From contig NZ_LMGU01000001.1 in the NCBI RefSeq assembly GCF_001427525.1, forward strand, positions 1,459,788 through 1,523,787: DNA of 64,000 nucleotides, in the 5' to 3' direction. The notes under the pieces are model-generated. The model had not been told where the DNA came from and made no database searches. It was given only the letters and a program-made list of their open reading frames with translations. How positions within the stretch are numbered: position 1 is the stretch's first letter; each line of letters starts with the position of its first letter. The position numbers and the translations under genes are program-made. Origin of the DNA: Microbacterium sp. Root61. GTDB taxonomy: Bacteria; Actinomycetota; Actinomycetes; Actinomycetales; Microbacteriaceae. Shown here one piece after another: positions 25,306 through 34,337 of this stretch.

Positions 25306-27738
25306 TCAGTCCCGCCGCTCGAGGCGGACGATGACCGACTTGGAGGTGGGGGTGCCGCTCACATCGGCCACCGAGTCGAGCGGCACGAGGACGTTGGTCT
25401 CGGGGTAGTACGCCGCCGCGTTGCCGCGCGGAGTGCTGTACGCGATGATGCGGAACTCCTCGGCGCGGCGCTCCTCGACGTGCCCAGTCGGATCCTGCCA
25501 CTCCGAGACGAGGTCGACGATGTCGTTCTCCTCGAAGCCCAGCACCTGGATGTCCTTGGCGTTGACCAGCACCACGCGCCGGCCGCCGCTGATGCCGCGG
25601 TACCGGTCGTCCTTGCCGTAGATCGTGGTGTTGTACTGGTCGTGCGAACGCAGGGTCTGCAGCAGCAGACGCCCGCGCGGGATGCGCGGGTACTCCAGCG
25701 GGTTGACCGTGAACATCGCCTTGCCCGTGGCCGTGGCGAAGCGGCGCTCGTCGCGCGGACCGTTGGGCAGGAAGAACGTGCGACCGCGGTCGATGCGCTG
25801 GTCGTAGTCGTCGAATCCGGGGATGACCGCGGCGATGTGGCCGCGGATCTGCGCGTAGTCCGACTCCAGCGCCGCCCAGTCGGCGTGCGGGACGTTGGCC
25901 GGATGGGCCACCGTCGACGGGTTCGACCCGCTCGCCTCTTCGTCAGCGCGACGCTCGGGCTGACCGAGGTCGACCTCGACGGCGCTCTCGGCGACGCGCT
26001 GCGCGCCCGGCGCGGCATCCGCGTCCGTCCCGAAGACGAGCGCGCACAGGCGGGACACGATCGCGACCTCGCTGAGCATGTCCTCGGCCGGCGGTGCCAG
26101 GCGGCCCCGCGACGAGTGCACGGCCCCCATGGAGTCCTCGACCGACACCCGCTGCTCGCGGCCGCCACGACGGTCGCGGTCGGTGCGGCCGAGGGTCGGG
26201 AGGATGATCGCGCGGCGACCGGTCACTACGTGCGAGCGGTTGAGCTTGGTAGACACCTGCACGCTGAGCGACATGTTGCCCATGGCCGCCTCGACGACGT
26301 TCGTGTCGGGGGTGGCGCTGATGAAGTTGCCGCCCATGCCCATGAAGAACGTGGCGTCGCCGTCGCGCATGGCCCGGATCGCGGCAACAGTGTCGTGTCC
26401 GTGCTCGCGCGGGGAGGCGAAGGAGAACTCGCGGTCGAGCGCGTCGAGGAAGTCCGTCGACGGCTTCTCGTAGATGCCCATCGTGCGGTCACCCTGCACG
26501 TTGGAGTGCCCGCGCACAGGGCAGACGCCCGCGCCGGCGCGCCCCATGTTGCCCTGCAGCAGCAGTACGTTCACGACCTCGCGCAGCGTGGGCACCGAGT
26601 GCTTGTGCTGCGTGAGCCCCATCGCCCAGCAGACGATGGTCGACTTCGATGTGCGCACAGACTCGCCCACCCGCCGGAGGGCCTTCTCCGGCAGTCCGGT
26701 GGCCGCGACCAGCTCGCGCCACGGGGTGTCGCGCATCGACTGGATGTAGTCGTCGAAGCCGCTGGTGTGCTCGGCGATGAACGCGTGGTCGAATACACCG
26801 CCGTCGCTCTCCTCGGCCTCGAGCAGGTGCTTGCCGATCGCCTGGAACAGAGCCTGGTCACCGCCGAGGCGGATCTGCACGAACTGGTCGGCGAGTTTGG
26901 TGCCGCCGAGGATCGCGCCTTTGACGGTCTGCGGGTTCTCGAACCGCATCAGACCGGCCTCGGGCAGCGGGTTGACGGCGATGATCGTCGCGCCGCGCTG
27001 CTTGGCCTTCTCGAGCGCGCTCAGCATGCGCGGGTGGTTGGTGCCGGGGTTCTGCCCGGCCACGATCAGCAGGTCGGCCTCGTGGATGTCGGTGATCGAC
27101 ACCGTGCCCTTGCCGATGCCGATGGTCTCGGTCAGCGCGGAGCCGCTGGACTCGTGGCACATGTTGGAGCAGTCCGGCAGGTTGTTCGTGCCGACGCCGC
27201 GGACGAGCAGCTGGTAGAGGAACGCGGCTTCGTTGGAGGTGCGGCCCGAGGTGTAGAAGATCGCCTTGTCGGGGTTCTCGAGCCCGCGCAGCTCATCGGC
27301 GATCATGCCGAGAGCGTCGTCCCACGAGATCGGGCGGTAGTGCGTGGCGCCCTCTTCGAGGAGCATCGGATGCGTCAGCCGGCCCTGCTGTCCGAGCCAG
27401 TAGTCGTCGTGCCCGCGGAGCTCGTCGATGGAGTGCCGCGCGAAGAACTCGGGCTCGACGCGACGGATGGTCGCCTCTTCTGCGACGGCCTTGGCGCCGT
27501 TCTCGCAGAACTCCGCGACGTGGCGCTTGTCCTCTTCCGGCCAGGCGCATCCCGGGCAGTCGAATCCGTCCTTCTGGTTGACTTTCAGGAGCGTCTGCAC
27601 GCTGCGGCTGACGCCCATCTGGTCGTACGAGATCTTCAGCGCGTGCAGCACGGCGGGGATGCCGACGGCCACGTGCTTGGTGGATCCGACGCGCACTTTG
27701 GATTCGTCGATGTCTGCGGTGGGGGGCCTCTTCGCCAT
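25306..27738 (-). CDS. FdhF/YdeP-family molybdopterin oxidoreductase
   Basis: An 810-residue molybdoenzyme of the formate-dehydrogenase-H-like YdeP group. It shows cysteines C61, C64 and C78 near the N-terminus, PISWDDALGMIADEL, FYTSGRTSNEAAFL, and NNLPDCSNMCHESSG with C194 in the metal-ligand region. The GQNPGTNHPRML motif and a C-terminal molydop-binding domain (LRSHDQYNTTIY) follow. YdeP-type proteins are linked to acid or redox stress and their electron donor is often unknown. It is the only molybdoenzyme visible here and the likely client of fdhD and the Moco genes. Confidence 0.92.
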   Translation of the reverse strand: MAKRPPTADIDESKVRVGSTKHVAVGIPAVLHALKISYDQMGVSRSVQTLLKVNQKDGFDCPGCAWPEEDKRHVAEFCENGAKAVAEEATIRRVEPEFFARHSIDELRGHDDYWLGQQGRLTHPMLLEEGATHYRPISWDDALGMIADELRGLENPDKAIFYTSGRTSNEAAFLYQLLVRGVGTNNLPDCSNMCHESSGSALTETIGIGKGTVSITDIHEADLLIVAGQNPGTNHPRMLSALEKAKQRGATIIAVNPLPEAGLMRFENPQTVKGAILGGTKLADQFVQIRLGGDQALFQAIGKHLLEAEESDGGVFDHAFIAEHTSGFDDYIQSMRDTPWRELVAATGLPEKALRRVGESVRTSKSTIVCWAMGLTQHKHSVPTLREVVNVLLLQGNMGRAGAGVCPVRGHSNVQGDRTMGIYEKPSTDFLDALDREFSFASPREHGHDTVAAIRAMRDGDATFFMGMGGNFISATPDTNVVEAAMGNMSLSVQVSTKLNRSHVVTGRRAIILPTLGRTDRDRRGGREQRVSVEDSMGAVHSSRGRLAPPAEDMLSEVAIVSRLCALVFGTDADAAPGAQRVAESAVEVDLGQPERRADEEASGSNPSTVAHPANVPHADWAALESDYAQIRGHIAAVIPGFDDYDQRIDRGRTFFLPNGPRDERRFATATGKAMFTVNPLEYPRIPRGRLLLQTLRSHDQYNTTIYGKDDRYRGISGGRRVVLVNAKDIQVLGFEENDIVDLVSEWQDPTGHVEERRAEEFRIIAYSTPRGNAAAYYPETNVLVPLDSVADVSGTPTSKSVIVRLERRD

Positions 27739-27827
27739 ACAGCCAAACTACGCCGTCTGGAGGGGACGGGACGAATCCCAGCGCGGCTGCTGTCCCACTG
27801 GATGGGCCGCCGGTGCGCGCACGCTGC

Positions 27828-28457
27828 TCACTGCTGTTGCACGAGCTCCTCCAGCGTGCCGAGCATGCCCTCGCCCTGCGCGACAGCCTCCTCCGCGGTC
27901 GCCCGCACGACGCCGTGCGGACCGCCCGCGAGGGTCTCGGTGGCCAGGTCGATCACGCCTGCTGTCTGGCCCTGCAGGAGCGCGATGTACAGCCGCTCGG
28001 CGTCGGCTCCGGTGGCGGACGCCAGCTCGGTCCGCTGCGCTGCCGTGGGCAGCCCGGGCATATCGGCGTGCGCGCCGTGCCCCGCACACGGACCGTCGTC
28101 CGAGCGCTCGAGCGGCTTGGCCGCCGACCACGCCACGTACTGCTCCCGCAGGGCATCGAGCGCAGCATCCTGTTCGGCGATGCTCTCCGTGGCCACCTCC
28201 TCCGCGTCCGGAGAGACCTCCGGGGTGTCGAGGAGCACCACACCCAGCTCGCGCGCCTCGACGCGGTAGAAGATCATCGACTCCACGAAGCAGAAATCGG
28301 ACGCCGAGATCGGTTCGGCGGGTCCAGTACCCGACGGCGACGCCATCACCGTCGGCGCCTCGCCACCGGGCCGTCCGGCCATCGCCGCGAAAGCGATCGC
28401 CACCGCCGCCGTGCTCAGCGCGACCACCAGGCCGACGGCTGCGACTGCGTTGCGCAC
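27828..28457 (-). CDS. DUF305-like protein lacking the His-His motifs
   Basis: A 209-residue protein with one N-terminal membrane/signal segment (residues 4-26) and an extracellular DUF305-like body. It aligns by eye with the neighbour at 29175-29870 (FCFVESMI against YCYVEAMI), but both metal-type His-His motifs are gone: 61-68 reads MIFYRVEA and 159-167 reads ALLQGQTAG. The start is a GTG at 28457 with AAGGA upstream. It probably descends from a duplication and may act as a non-binding partner. Length and frame are intact, so it is not an obvious pseudogene. Confidence 0.72.
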   Translation of the reverse strand: MRNAVAAVGLVVALSTAAVAIAFAAMAGRPGGEAPTVMASPSGTGPAEPISASDFCFVESMIFYRVEARELGVVLLDTPEVSPDAEEVATESIAEQDAALDALREQYVAWSAAKPLERSDDGPCAGHGAHADMPGLPTAAQRTELASATGADAERLYIALLQGQTAGVIDLATETLAGGPHGVVRATAEEAVAQGEGMLGTLEELVQQQ

Positions 28458-28611
28458 CGAGACGATCCTTCCGGTCGGGATGCCGCCCGCTCCCGACCGG
28501 CGGCGCGCAGTCGGCGGCGCCCGGTCTCCCGCGGAGGACTCCCCCGAGAATAGTCTGCGCGCGGTGAGGCCTCCGAGGAGGGCGCTCACGCCTGTGGAAC
28601 GGGACACCCGC

Positions 28612-29175
28612 TCACTGCGGCACCCGACCGCGCACGATGCCGAGCACGTCATCGAGCGCAACGGCGCCGAGGTGCGGCCCGGAGATCGCGGAACGCGAAT
28701 CCACCGACACGGCACGGTTGTCGCCGACGACCCAGACGCTGCCGTCGGGCACGCTCACCCGGAACGGGATCACGCCGCCGGGCCTGTCGCCGGCGATGTA
28801 CCCCTCATCGAGCGGCTCCCCGTTGACGAGGAGGCGCCCGGATCCCGCTTCGCAGCACACCACGGTGTCGCCGCCGACGCCGATCACGCGCTTGACGAGC
28901 GTGGTCCCGTCCGCCCCCGACCAGCCGTCGACATCGCGGAAGAGCACGATGTCACCCCGGGCCGGCGTCAGCCACCGGTCGTAGAGGACCACATCGCCGC
29001 TGCGCAGCGTGGGGTCCATCGAATCGTTGACGATGTGGGCGGCCCCGAGTCCGGCCACGGCGAGCGCGGCCAGCAGGAGCGGCGCTACGATCACCGACAG
29101 GGTGAGGATGCCGCGACGACGCGTGCGCGGCGCGGTCGGCTGCGTCGCGACCGTGGCTGGAACGGCGAGCGCCAT
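28612..29175 (-). CDS. lepB: Signal peptidase I
   Basis: A 187-residue type I signal peptidase: a transmembrane helix at about 24-46, catalytic Ser52 in NDSMDPTL, catalytic Lys95 in VKRVIGVGGD, and the late VWVVGDNRAVSVDSR box. The ATG overlaps the stop of the DUF305 gene by one base, so it is translated with it. Its placement among secreted proteins suggests a locus-dedicated peptidase for the amine-oxidase-like protein and its companions, though it could also serve general secretion. Confidence 0.93.
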   Translation of the reverse strand: MALAVPATVATQPTAPRTRRRGILTLSVIVAPLLLAALAVAGLGAAHIVNDSMDPTLRSGDVVLYDRWLTPARGDIVLFRDVDGWSGADGTTLVKRVIGVGGDTVVCCEAGSGRLLVNGEPLDEGYIAGDRPGGVIPFRVSVPDGSVWVVGDNRAVSVDSRSAISGPHLGAVALDDVLGIVRGRVPQ

Positions 29176-29870
29176 CACTCCCCCGCCAGGAGAGCGGTCA
29201 TCGCGGTGATCTCCCTGTCCTGTTCGATCAGGACGTGCTTGGCGGAGGAACGCACATAGGCGTTCGTCCCCTCTCGCACCGCGAGCTCGGCCATCTCGAG
29301 CGCGCCGATGTGATGGGCGATCATGAGCTCGAGGAAACGGGTCTGCGCGGCGAAGCCGTCGAGGGTCTCGAACTCGGAGATCTGCTCGGGCGTCGCCATC
29401 CCCTTCATGCCCTCGTGCGACGCGTGGTCGCCGCATCCGGCGATCGGGGCATCGACCGGCTCGTTCGCGCTCGAGGCGCCGTGCGCGCCGTGCGCCGACG
29501 CGGGCGCTGCGGACTCACCCGACGAGGCGACCCAGGCGGTCCGCCACGCGTCCATCGTCCGGATCTCGGCGGTCTGGTCCGTCACGATGAACTCGGCCAG
29601 CGCTCGCGTGCGATCGCCGATACCGTCGGCGGCGAGGACGATGCCGCTGAGTTCGAGTGCCTGGGTGTGGTGCGGGATCATCGCCTCGACGTAGCAGTAG
29701 TCGGCTGCGACGGGGAATCGCTGGCCCTGCGCGTTGAGGATCGGCGCAGAGGCAGGAGCAGCCACCGGAGTCGTCCGGGGGGTGGTGATCGCGAGGGCGA
29801 CGGTGGAGAGTCCGACGAGTGCGATCGTGACCGCGACGATCATTCCGACTCCGGCGATGCGGCTGCGCAT
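29175..29870 (-). CDS. DUF305 extracellular protein (candidate copper binder)
   Basis: A 231-residue protein with an N-terminal signal/membrane segment (residues 8-28) and two DUF305 repeats. Each repeat has the hallmark motif: MIPHHTQALEL with His67-His68, and MIAHHIGALEM with His186-His187. A His/Met-rich loop (HGAHG, CGDHASHEGMKGM) joins them. DUF305 includes CopM of cyanobacteria, which binds copper, so a copper-carrier role is plausible. It lies between the copper-amine-oxidase-like gene and lepB on the same strand. Confidence 0.88.
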   Translation of the reverse strand: MRSRIAGVGMIVAVTIALVGLSTVALAITTPRTTPVAAPASAPILNAQGQRFPVAADYCYVEAMIPHHTQALELSGIVLAADGIGDRTRALAEFIVTDQTAEIRTMDAWRTAWVASSGESAAPASAHGAHGASSANEPVDAPIAGCGDHASHEGMKGMATPEQISEFETLDGFAAQTRFLELMIAHHIGALEMAELAVREGTNAYVRSSAKHVLIEQDREITAMTALLAGE

Positions 29871-29946
29871 GTCATGTCCCTTCGATCAGCGGAATCGGGT
29901 GACCGCGGGATGGCGTGGGGGGAACGCCATCCCGCGGTCGTTCTCA

Positions 29947-31785
29947 TCAGGCGGCGATGTGCGCGCCTGAGCGTCGGGCGAACCAGGACAGCGCGGCGAG
30001 GCCGGCGCCGGCGAGCAGGAGCACGAGCCCCGACATCGCCCAGCGGTTGGCATCCGTGCCGGTGGTGGCGAGTGCTCCGAAGATCGCCGCCGGGGAGGCG
30101 GACGAGACGGTGAACGCGCCCTCGGCGGTGACCGAGGAGGCCTGCCCCGTCAACACGAGACGGTGCTCGCCGGCCGGAGTGTCACGCGGCACGATGAACT
30201 GCGCCGTGATCTTTCCCTCCGCATCGGCGACGAACGTGCCGACGTCGACCGGGTCGGAGTGCAGCACGGCGCTGACCGTCTCACCGGGGGTGAATCCCTC
30301 GGCGGTCGCGGTCTGCGACGCTCCGGGTGCGACCTCGGACTGGCCGAAGGCGACCGGGTTCGTCGGCGCGGTCGTGCCGCCACCACCGGGCACGCTGGGC
30401 GTTCCGGTCGGCGTGGGTCCGGCCGTCGGGTCCGTCGTCGGGGTGGGTCCCGCGGTGGGGCTCACGGTCGGCGACGGGGTCGGGGTCGTCGTGATGTTCG
30501 GGTTCGGAACGCCGCGCATGTCGCCGTTCACCCACTTGCGTCCCTCGGGCACATTGGGGTTCTGCGCCGCGAAGTCACGCGGGTAGAGGGTGAAGCCCTG
30601 CCAGTGGATCGGCATCGGGCTCTGGTCCTCGTCACGGTTGATGTGATGGAAGCCCACGTTCACCCACGCCACCGGATCGATCAGCTCTTCGCCGTCGATG
30701 TAGTCGGTCACCATCTTCCCGGCCTTCGAGGGGATCAGGTTGAAGCTCGAGTGCACCTCGTCGGCCTTCGCGTTGGTGAACGCGATGTCGTAGTCCGTCT
30801 CCGGGTTGAGGTTGTACGCCTGGTCGCGCGGCACGATGATCTCGTACGACCGCGCGTGCCCGTCCGCGTTGAGGCTGTCCGGGTTCACGACCCGGTAGGC
30901 CTCCCGGTTCGATCCCATCGTCTTGGTCTCGCTGGAGACCGGTGTGAGGGTGGTCTCGAGGATGGCGGTGTGCCCGGTGTCACCGGTCGTCCCGTACTCG
31001 CCGGTCGGGACGGTGGCGAACTTCTCGACGTTCTGGGTGCTGCCCCCGTCGATCCCGAAGTCCACCTTCCAGAACGCGGAGTGGTAGTGGTTGACCGCGA
31101 AGTCCTCGTCGGCGGGATCGAGCGGCCAGCCCTGATTGACCACGTTCGTGTAGTCGTTGGGCGAGAGGTCGCCGGTCGCGCCGAGTTGCACGGAGATCTC
31201 TCCGTCGTCGTGGAAGCGGTACTGCACCTGGTACTCGTACCAGCCGATGCGCGACACCGTGTGCAGCACGAGGTCGGTCCCCTGCGCCGCGTAGAGGGCG
31301 TCGTTGGTGATGTTCGAGCGGTAGGCGAGACCGGAGTCCTCCTCGCCGATGCAGATCGCGGGGATCTCGCCGCGCGGGGCATCGACCCAGGCGTTGCGGA
31401 TCTCACCTACCGGGCAGTCCACGGCGGCCAGCGCCTGCAGCCGGCGTCCGCCGACCTGGTAGGTGGTGACGTCGTTGTACTCCGTCGCACCGGTGTCGTA
31501 CGGCACGTTCAGCTGCGCGAGGGCGATGGAGTCCAGGACGAGCATGGGCGCCGCGTCATCACGCGGCTGGTACGCGATCTTGTCGAGCACGAGACCGCGA
31601 TAGGTGTCGATGCGCCAGCACATCTGCCAGCTCGATCCCGATTCCAGGGTCTCCGACACGAGCGAGCCGCCCGAGCATGAGGCCTCCGTGATGGTCTGTG
31701 CCGTGGCCGGCAGTGGGGCGGCGAGCAGAAGCCCGCCTGCGAGTACGGCGACACTCGTCGCCGCACCGAGGATGCGTTTCATCAT
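29947..31785 (-). CDS. Cell-surface copper amine oxidase-like protein with LAxTG sorting signal
   Basis: A 612-residue secreted protein: signal peptide 1-29 (MMKRILGAATSVAVLAGG), oxidase domain about 40-420, Pro/Thr linker 430-475, Ig-like domain 478-562, then LATTG (572-576), a membrane helix (583-602) and a basic tail, as for sortase anchoring. Copper-amine-oxidase landmarks: YDTG with Asp97 as candidate base, IGWYEY with Tyr183 at the topaquinone position, HYH (His233, His235), and GFHHINRDED (His380/381) before PMPIHWQGFTL. The Asn normally before the topaquinone tyrosine is Trp182. The ATG at 31785 has GGAG; an ATG at 31803 overlaps the previous gene. Confidence 0.82.
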   Translation of the reverse strand: MMKRILGAATSVAVLAGGLLLAAPLPATAQTITEASCSGGSLVSETLESGSSWQMCWRIDTYRGLVLDKIAYQPRDDAAPMLVLDSIALAQLNVPYDTGATEYNDVTTYQVGGRRLQALAAVDCPVGEIRNAWVDAPRGEIPAICIGEEDSGLAYRSNITNDALYAAQGTDLVLHTVSRIGWYEYQVQYRFHDDGEISVQLGATGDLSPNDYTNVVNQGWPLDPADEDFAVNHYHSAFWKVDFGIDGGSTQNVEKFATVPTGEYGTTGDTGHTAILETTLTPVSSETKTMGSNREAYRVVNPDSLNADGHARSYEIIVPRDQAYNLNPETDYDIAFTNAKADEVHSSFNLIPSKAGKMVTDYIDGEELIDPVAWVNVGFHHINRDEDQSPMPIHWQGFTLYPRDFAAQNPNVPEGRKWVNGDMRGVPNPNITTTPTPSPTVSPTAGPTPTTDPTAGPTPTGTPSVPGGGGTTAPTNPVAFGQSEVAPGASQTATAEGFTPGETVSAVLHSDPVDVGTFVADAEGKITAQFIVPRDTPAGEHRLVLTGQASSVTAEGAFTVSSASPAAIFGALATTGTDANRWAMSGLVLLLAGAGLAALSWFARRSGAHIAA

Positions 31786-31799
31786 CGATTTCTCCGTGG

Positions 31800-32627
31800 T
31801 CATGAGACGGGCAGGACAGTTCTGGTGGAGAGGTTCACCACGAGGGTGCTGGTGGTGAGGTACGGGCCGCCGTTCACCTGTGCGAGCAGCTGCACGCACC
31901 TGTCGACACCGCACGTCTCGGCGCCGAAGGATGCGGCATCCGACATGAAGGAGTGAGCGGTGAGCTCCACCTCAGCCGAGGTGGTGGTGAGCGCCGACCC
32001 CCCGGTGAGGGCGGAGAACTCGTTCACCAGCGGTTCGGACTGGTCCGATGACAGCACGAGGTCCCACGCAAAGGCGGTCTCGGCATCGGTCGGCGCGGGC
32101 TGCGATCCGGTCGCGCGCTGCACCGACTCGATGCTCGCCTGGGTGACGTTGACGATGAGGGCGACCGTCTCGTTCGCGGCGTAGTCGTAGTAGAGCGAGA
32201 GCAGGCGGCGCTGGCCGTCGGTGTAGGACTGCGGGTCGGCGACGTCGGTGGAGATGAACTGCATCCCCGGCTCGCCGAACACGTCCGCGCCGGCCGCGAA
32301 GTCGGCCGTCTGCGCGCCGAGGTAGCGCACGTACGACACCTCGTCTCCGGAGAGCTGGTCGTAGGCGGCGGCGATCACCGCGGGGGGCGCGACCGTCTCC
32401 GACTTCTCGGGGGCGTTCTCGTCGGTGCTGTCCGCAGCGATGGGGCTGGACGCCGCGTCGGGCGGCGTCGAGGTCGCCTGGACGGCGATCTGCGTCGCGA
32501 ACACCAGGGTGACTGCGGCGCAGCCCGCGGCCAGGGCGGCGGAGACGCCGAGGACACGCGGGGTGAGGAGGCGACGCCAGCGTGAGGGAGGCGGGGACTC
32601 CCCCTGGGAGAGCTGTGGCTCGGTCAC
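31800..32627 (-). CDS. Membrane-anchored extracellular protein of the amine-oxidase locus
   Basis: A 275-residue protein, family not recognised. It has a short cytoplasmic N-terminus with basic residues (SRWRRLLTPR), one membrane helix (about 25-47), an Ala/Thr/Glu-rich linker, and an extracellular alpha/beta-looking domain (AAYDQLSGDEVSYVRYLG; later LLSLYYDYAANETVALIVN). A late cysteine pair, CGVDRC, is probably a disulfide. The GTG at 32627 has AAGGAAG upstream. It is first in the minus-strand unit and its stop touches the oxidase gene, which suggests a dedicated partner, for example an anchor or electron-transfer subunit. Confidence 0.7.
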   Translation of the reverse strand: MTEPQLSQGESPPPSRWRRLLTPRVLGVSAALAAGCAAVTLVFATQIAVQATSTPPDAASSPIAADSTDENAPEKSETVAPPAVIAAAYDQLSGDEVSYVRYLGAQTADFAAGADVFGEPGMQFISTDVADPQSYTDGQRRLLSLYYDYAANETVALIVNVTQASIESVQRATGSQPAPTDAETAFAWDLVLSSDQSEPLVNEFSALTGGSALTTTSAEVELTAHSFMSDAASFGAETCGVDRCVQLLAQVNGGPYLTTSTLVVNLSTRTVLPVS

Positions 32628-32858
32628 AGGCTTCCTTTCTTGGGGTGGGACCGACGCGGTGGGGTCCACGCCGTGGGGTGAGTCTTGGGCAGCGCTGTTT
32701 CCCGACGGTGTGCGCCGGCGAAAGCGCAGCGAAATCCGTATGAGACACATGCGGCCGTGGCGACGCGCGGCGTCTCAGGCCGCGTCATCCACCCGAAACA
32801 TCGCCGGATCGAATCGGCAACGCGACCTCGATACCGTCGCGCTACCGGAGGGAGACAC

Positions 32859-34337
32859 GTGAGCGCACTGGCAGACGCGATCCGGCATGGGCAGCAGCGA
32901 TCCGATCTCGGCACGACTTCGCCGTTCTCCGGTCTCCGCCGTCGACACGCCCGCACGATCGATGTGGTGGCGCAGTCGGTCGCCGCCACTGCGCCGGCGG
33001 GTGTGCTGCTCGTGCACCCGGGGGCGCTGTTCGGGCGCAGCGGTTCGTTCGCCTACCTCGACATCGTGCTGACGATCACGCTCGTGATCGGTATCGCGCT
33101 CGTCATCGGGATCTTCGCGCGGCGCATCGCCAGCACCGGATCGCTCCATACCTTCACCGCACGCGGCCTCGGCCCGCGCGTCGGGCTGATCGGCGGCACC
33201 GCGTTGGCCGTCGGGTACCTCGCGATCGCCATGAACACGCTGTGGTCGGGTGCCGGACGCATCGCGAGCGTGGTGGCGGCCTCGCCCGAACCGCCACCGC
33301 CGTTGACCGCGGCGATCGTCGCGGTCACCGCGGTCGTCATCGCCGTCGTGATCGCCCGCGGGCTGCGCATCTCCACGCGCATCCTCCTCGTCCTCGAGAC
33401 CGTCGCGGTGCTCGCAGTGCTGGTGCTGTCCGTGATCGCACTCACGGCGACGAAGTGGGATGTGGCGCGGCTGATCCCCCGGGCGCAGGACTTCTCGATG
33501 GATGCCGTGATGATCGGCGTCGCCTTCTCGCTCATCGGTTTCGTCGGATTCGAGAGCGGCGTCGCGCTCGGTCCCGAGACCCGGCGGCCGTTCGCCGCGA
33601 TCCCCCGCGCGATCCTCATCAGTGTGGGGGCGACGGGGTTCGTCATGCTGGTGGGCACCGCCGCCCAGCTCTCTCTGCTGTCCGAGGACCCCGCGGCGGG
33701 CGCACTCGCCGAGGTCACCGGGCTGCGGACCCTCATCGATCTCATCGTCGGCGTCTCCTTCCTGGCGTGCGCGTTGGCGATGACCAACGCCGCAACCCGC
33801 GTCGCGTTCGCCCTCAGCCGGGAGGGCGTCATCCCCCCGCTGTTCGGCCGGGTGTCCCGGCGCGGCGTTCCCGCGCTCGGTGCCGTCGCGCTGACGGTGA
33901 TCGTGGCCGCGATCCCGCTGTCGACGCTGGCGGCGGGCGGATCGCGGCAGGACATGCGGGCGATCACCGCCCCGGCATCCACTCTCGGGTTCCTGATCGC
34001 CTACGCCCTGATGTGCGCAGCCGCCCCGGCGTTCCTCGCGAAGATCGGCGAGCTGTCGGCGCGCGCGGTGATCGTGTCGGTCGTCCCGCTGCTCGCACTG
34101 GCGACCGTCCTCGGGTTCTACGGCGCGTCGGCGACGCGAGGCAATCCCGTCGGCTTCGCGTGGGCGGTCGGCATCCTGGCCGTGCTCGTGGTCGCCGGCA
34201 TGGTGCGCCTGGCCAGGCGCCCGGGAGTGGCCGCCCGTGTCGGCCTGCACGACTGGCCCGTCGATGCCGACACCATCGCGGCGCAGGTGCCCGCCGCCGA
34301 GTCGGACGGCGAGGACCGCACGGGGTCCGCACGATGA
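32859..34337 (+). CDS. APC-family amino acid/amine permease
   Basis: A 492-residue transporter with about twelve hydrophobic helices and the APC-superfamily features VAQSVAATAPAGVLL in helix 1 and FSLIGFVGFESGVALGPETR in the helix 6 region. It should import an amino acid or amine by proton symport. The GTG at 32859 has a GGAGGGAGA site. It is divergent from the amine-oxidase unit and coupled (ATGA) to an IclR regulator, so import and surface oxidation of an amine-type substrate may be controlled together. Confidence 0.88.
   Translation: MSALADAIRHGQQRSDLGTTSPFSGLRRRHARTIDVVAQSVAATAPAGVLLVHPGALFGRSGSFAYLDIVLTITLVIGIALVIGIFARRIASTGSLHTFTARGLGPRVGLIGGTALAVGYLAIAMNTLWSGAGRIASVVAASPEPPPPLTAAIVAVTAVVIAVVIARGLRISTRILLVLETVAVLAVLVLSVIALTATKWDVARLIPRAQDFSMDAVMIGVAFSLIGFVGFESGVALGPETRRPFAAIPRAILISVGATGFVMLVGTAAQLSLLSEDPAAGALAEVTGLRTLIDLIVGVSFLACALAMTNAATRVAFALSREGVIPPLFGRVSRRGVPALGAVALTVIVAAIPLSTLAAGGSRQDMRAITAPASTLGFLIAYALMCAAAPAFLAKIGELSARAVIVSVVPLLALATVLGFYGASATRGNPVGFAWAVGILAVLVVAGMVRLARRPGVAARVGLHDWPVDADTIAAQVPAAESDGEDRTGSAR

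Noticed and set aside
25204..28269. Open frame of 1021 codons on the plus strand opposite the FdhF/YdeP gene
   Set aside because: It is antisense to a well-supported molybdoenzyme gene and its translation shows no domain.
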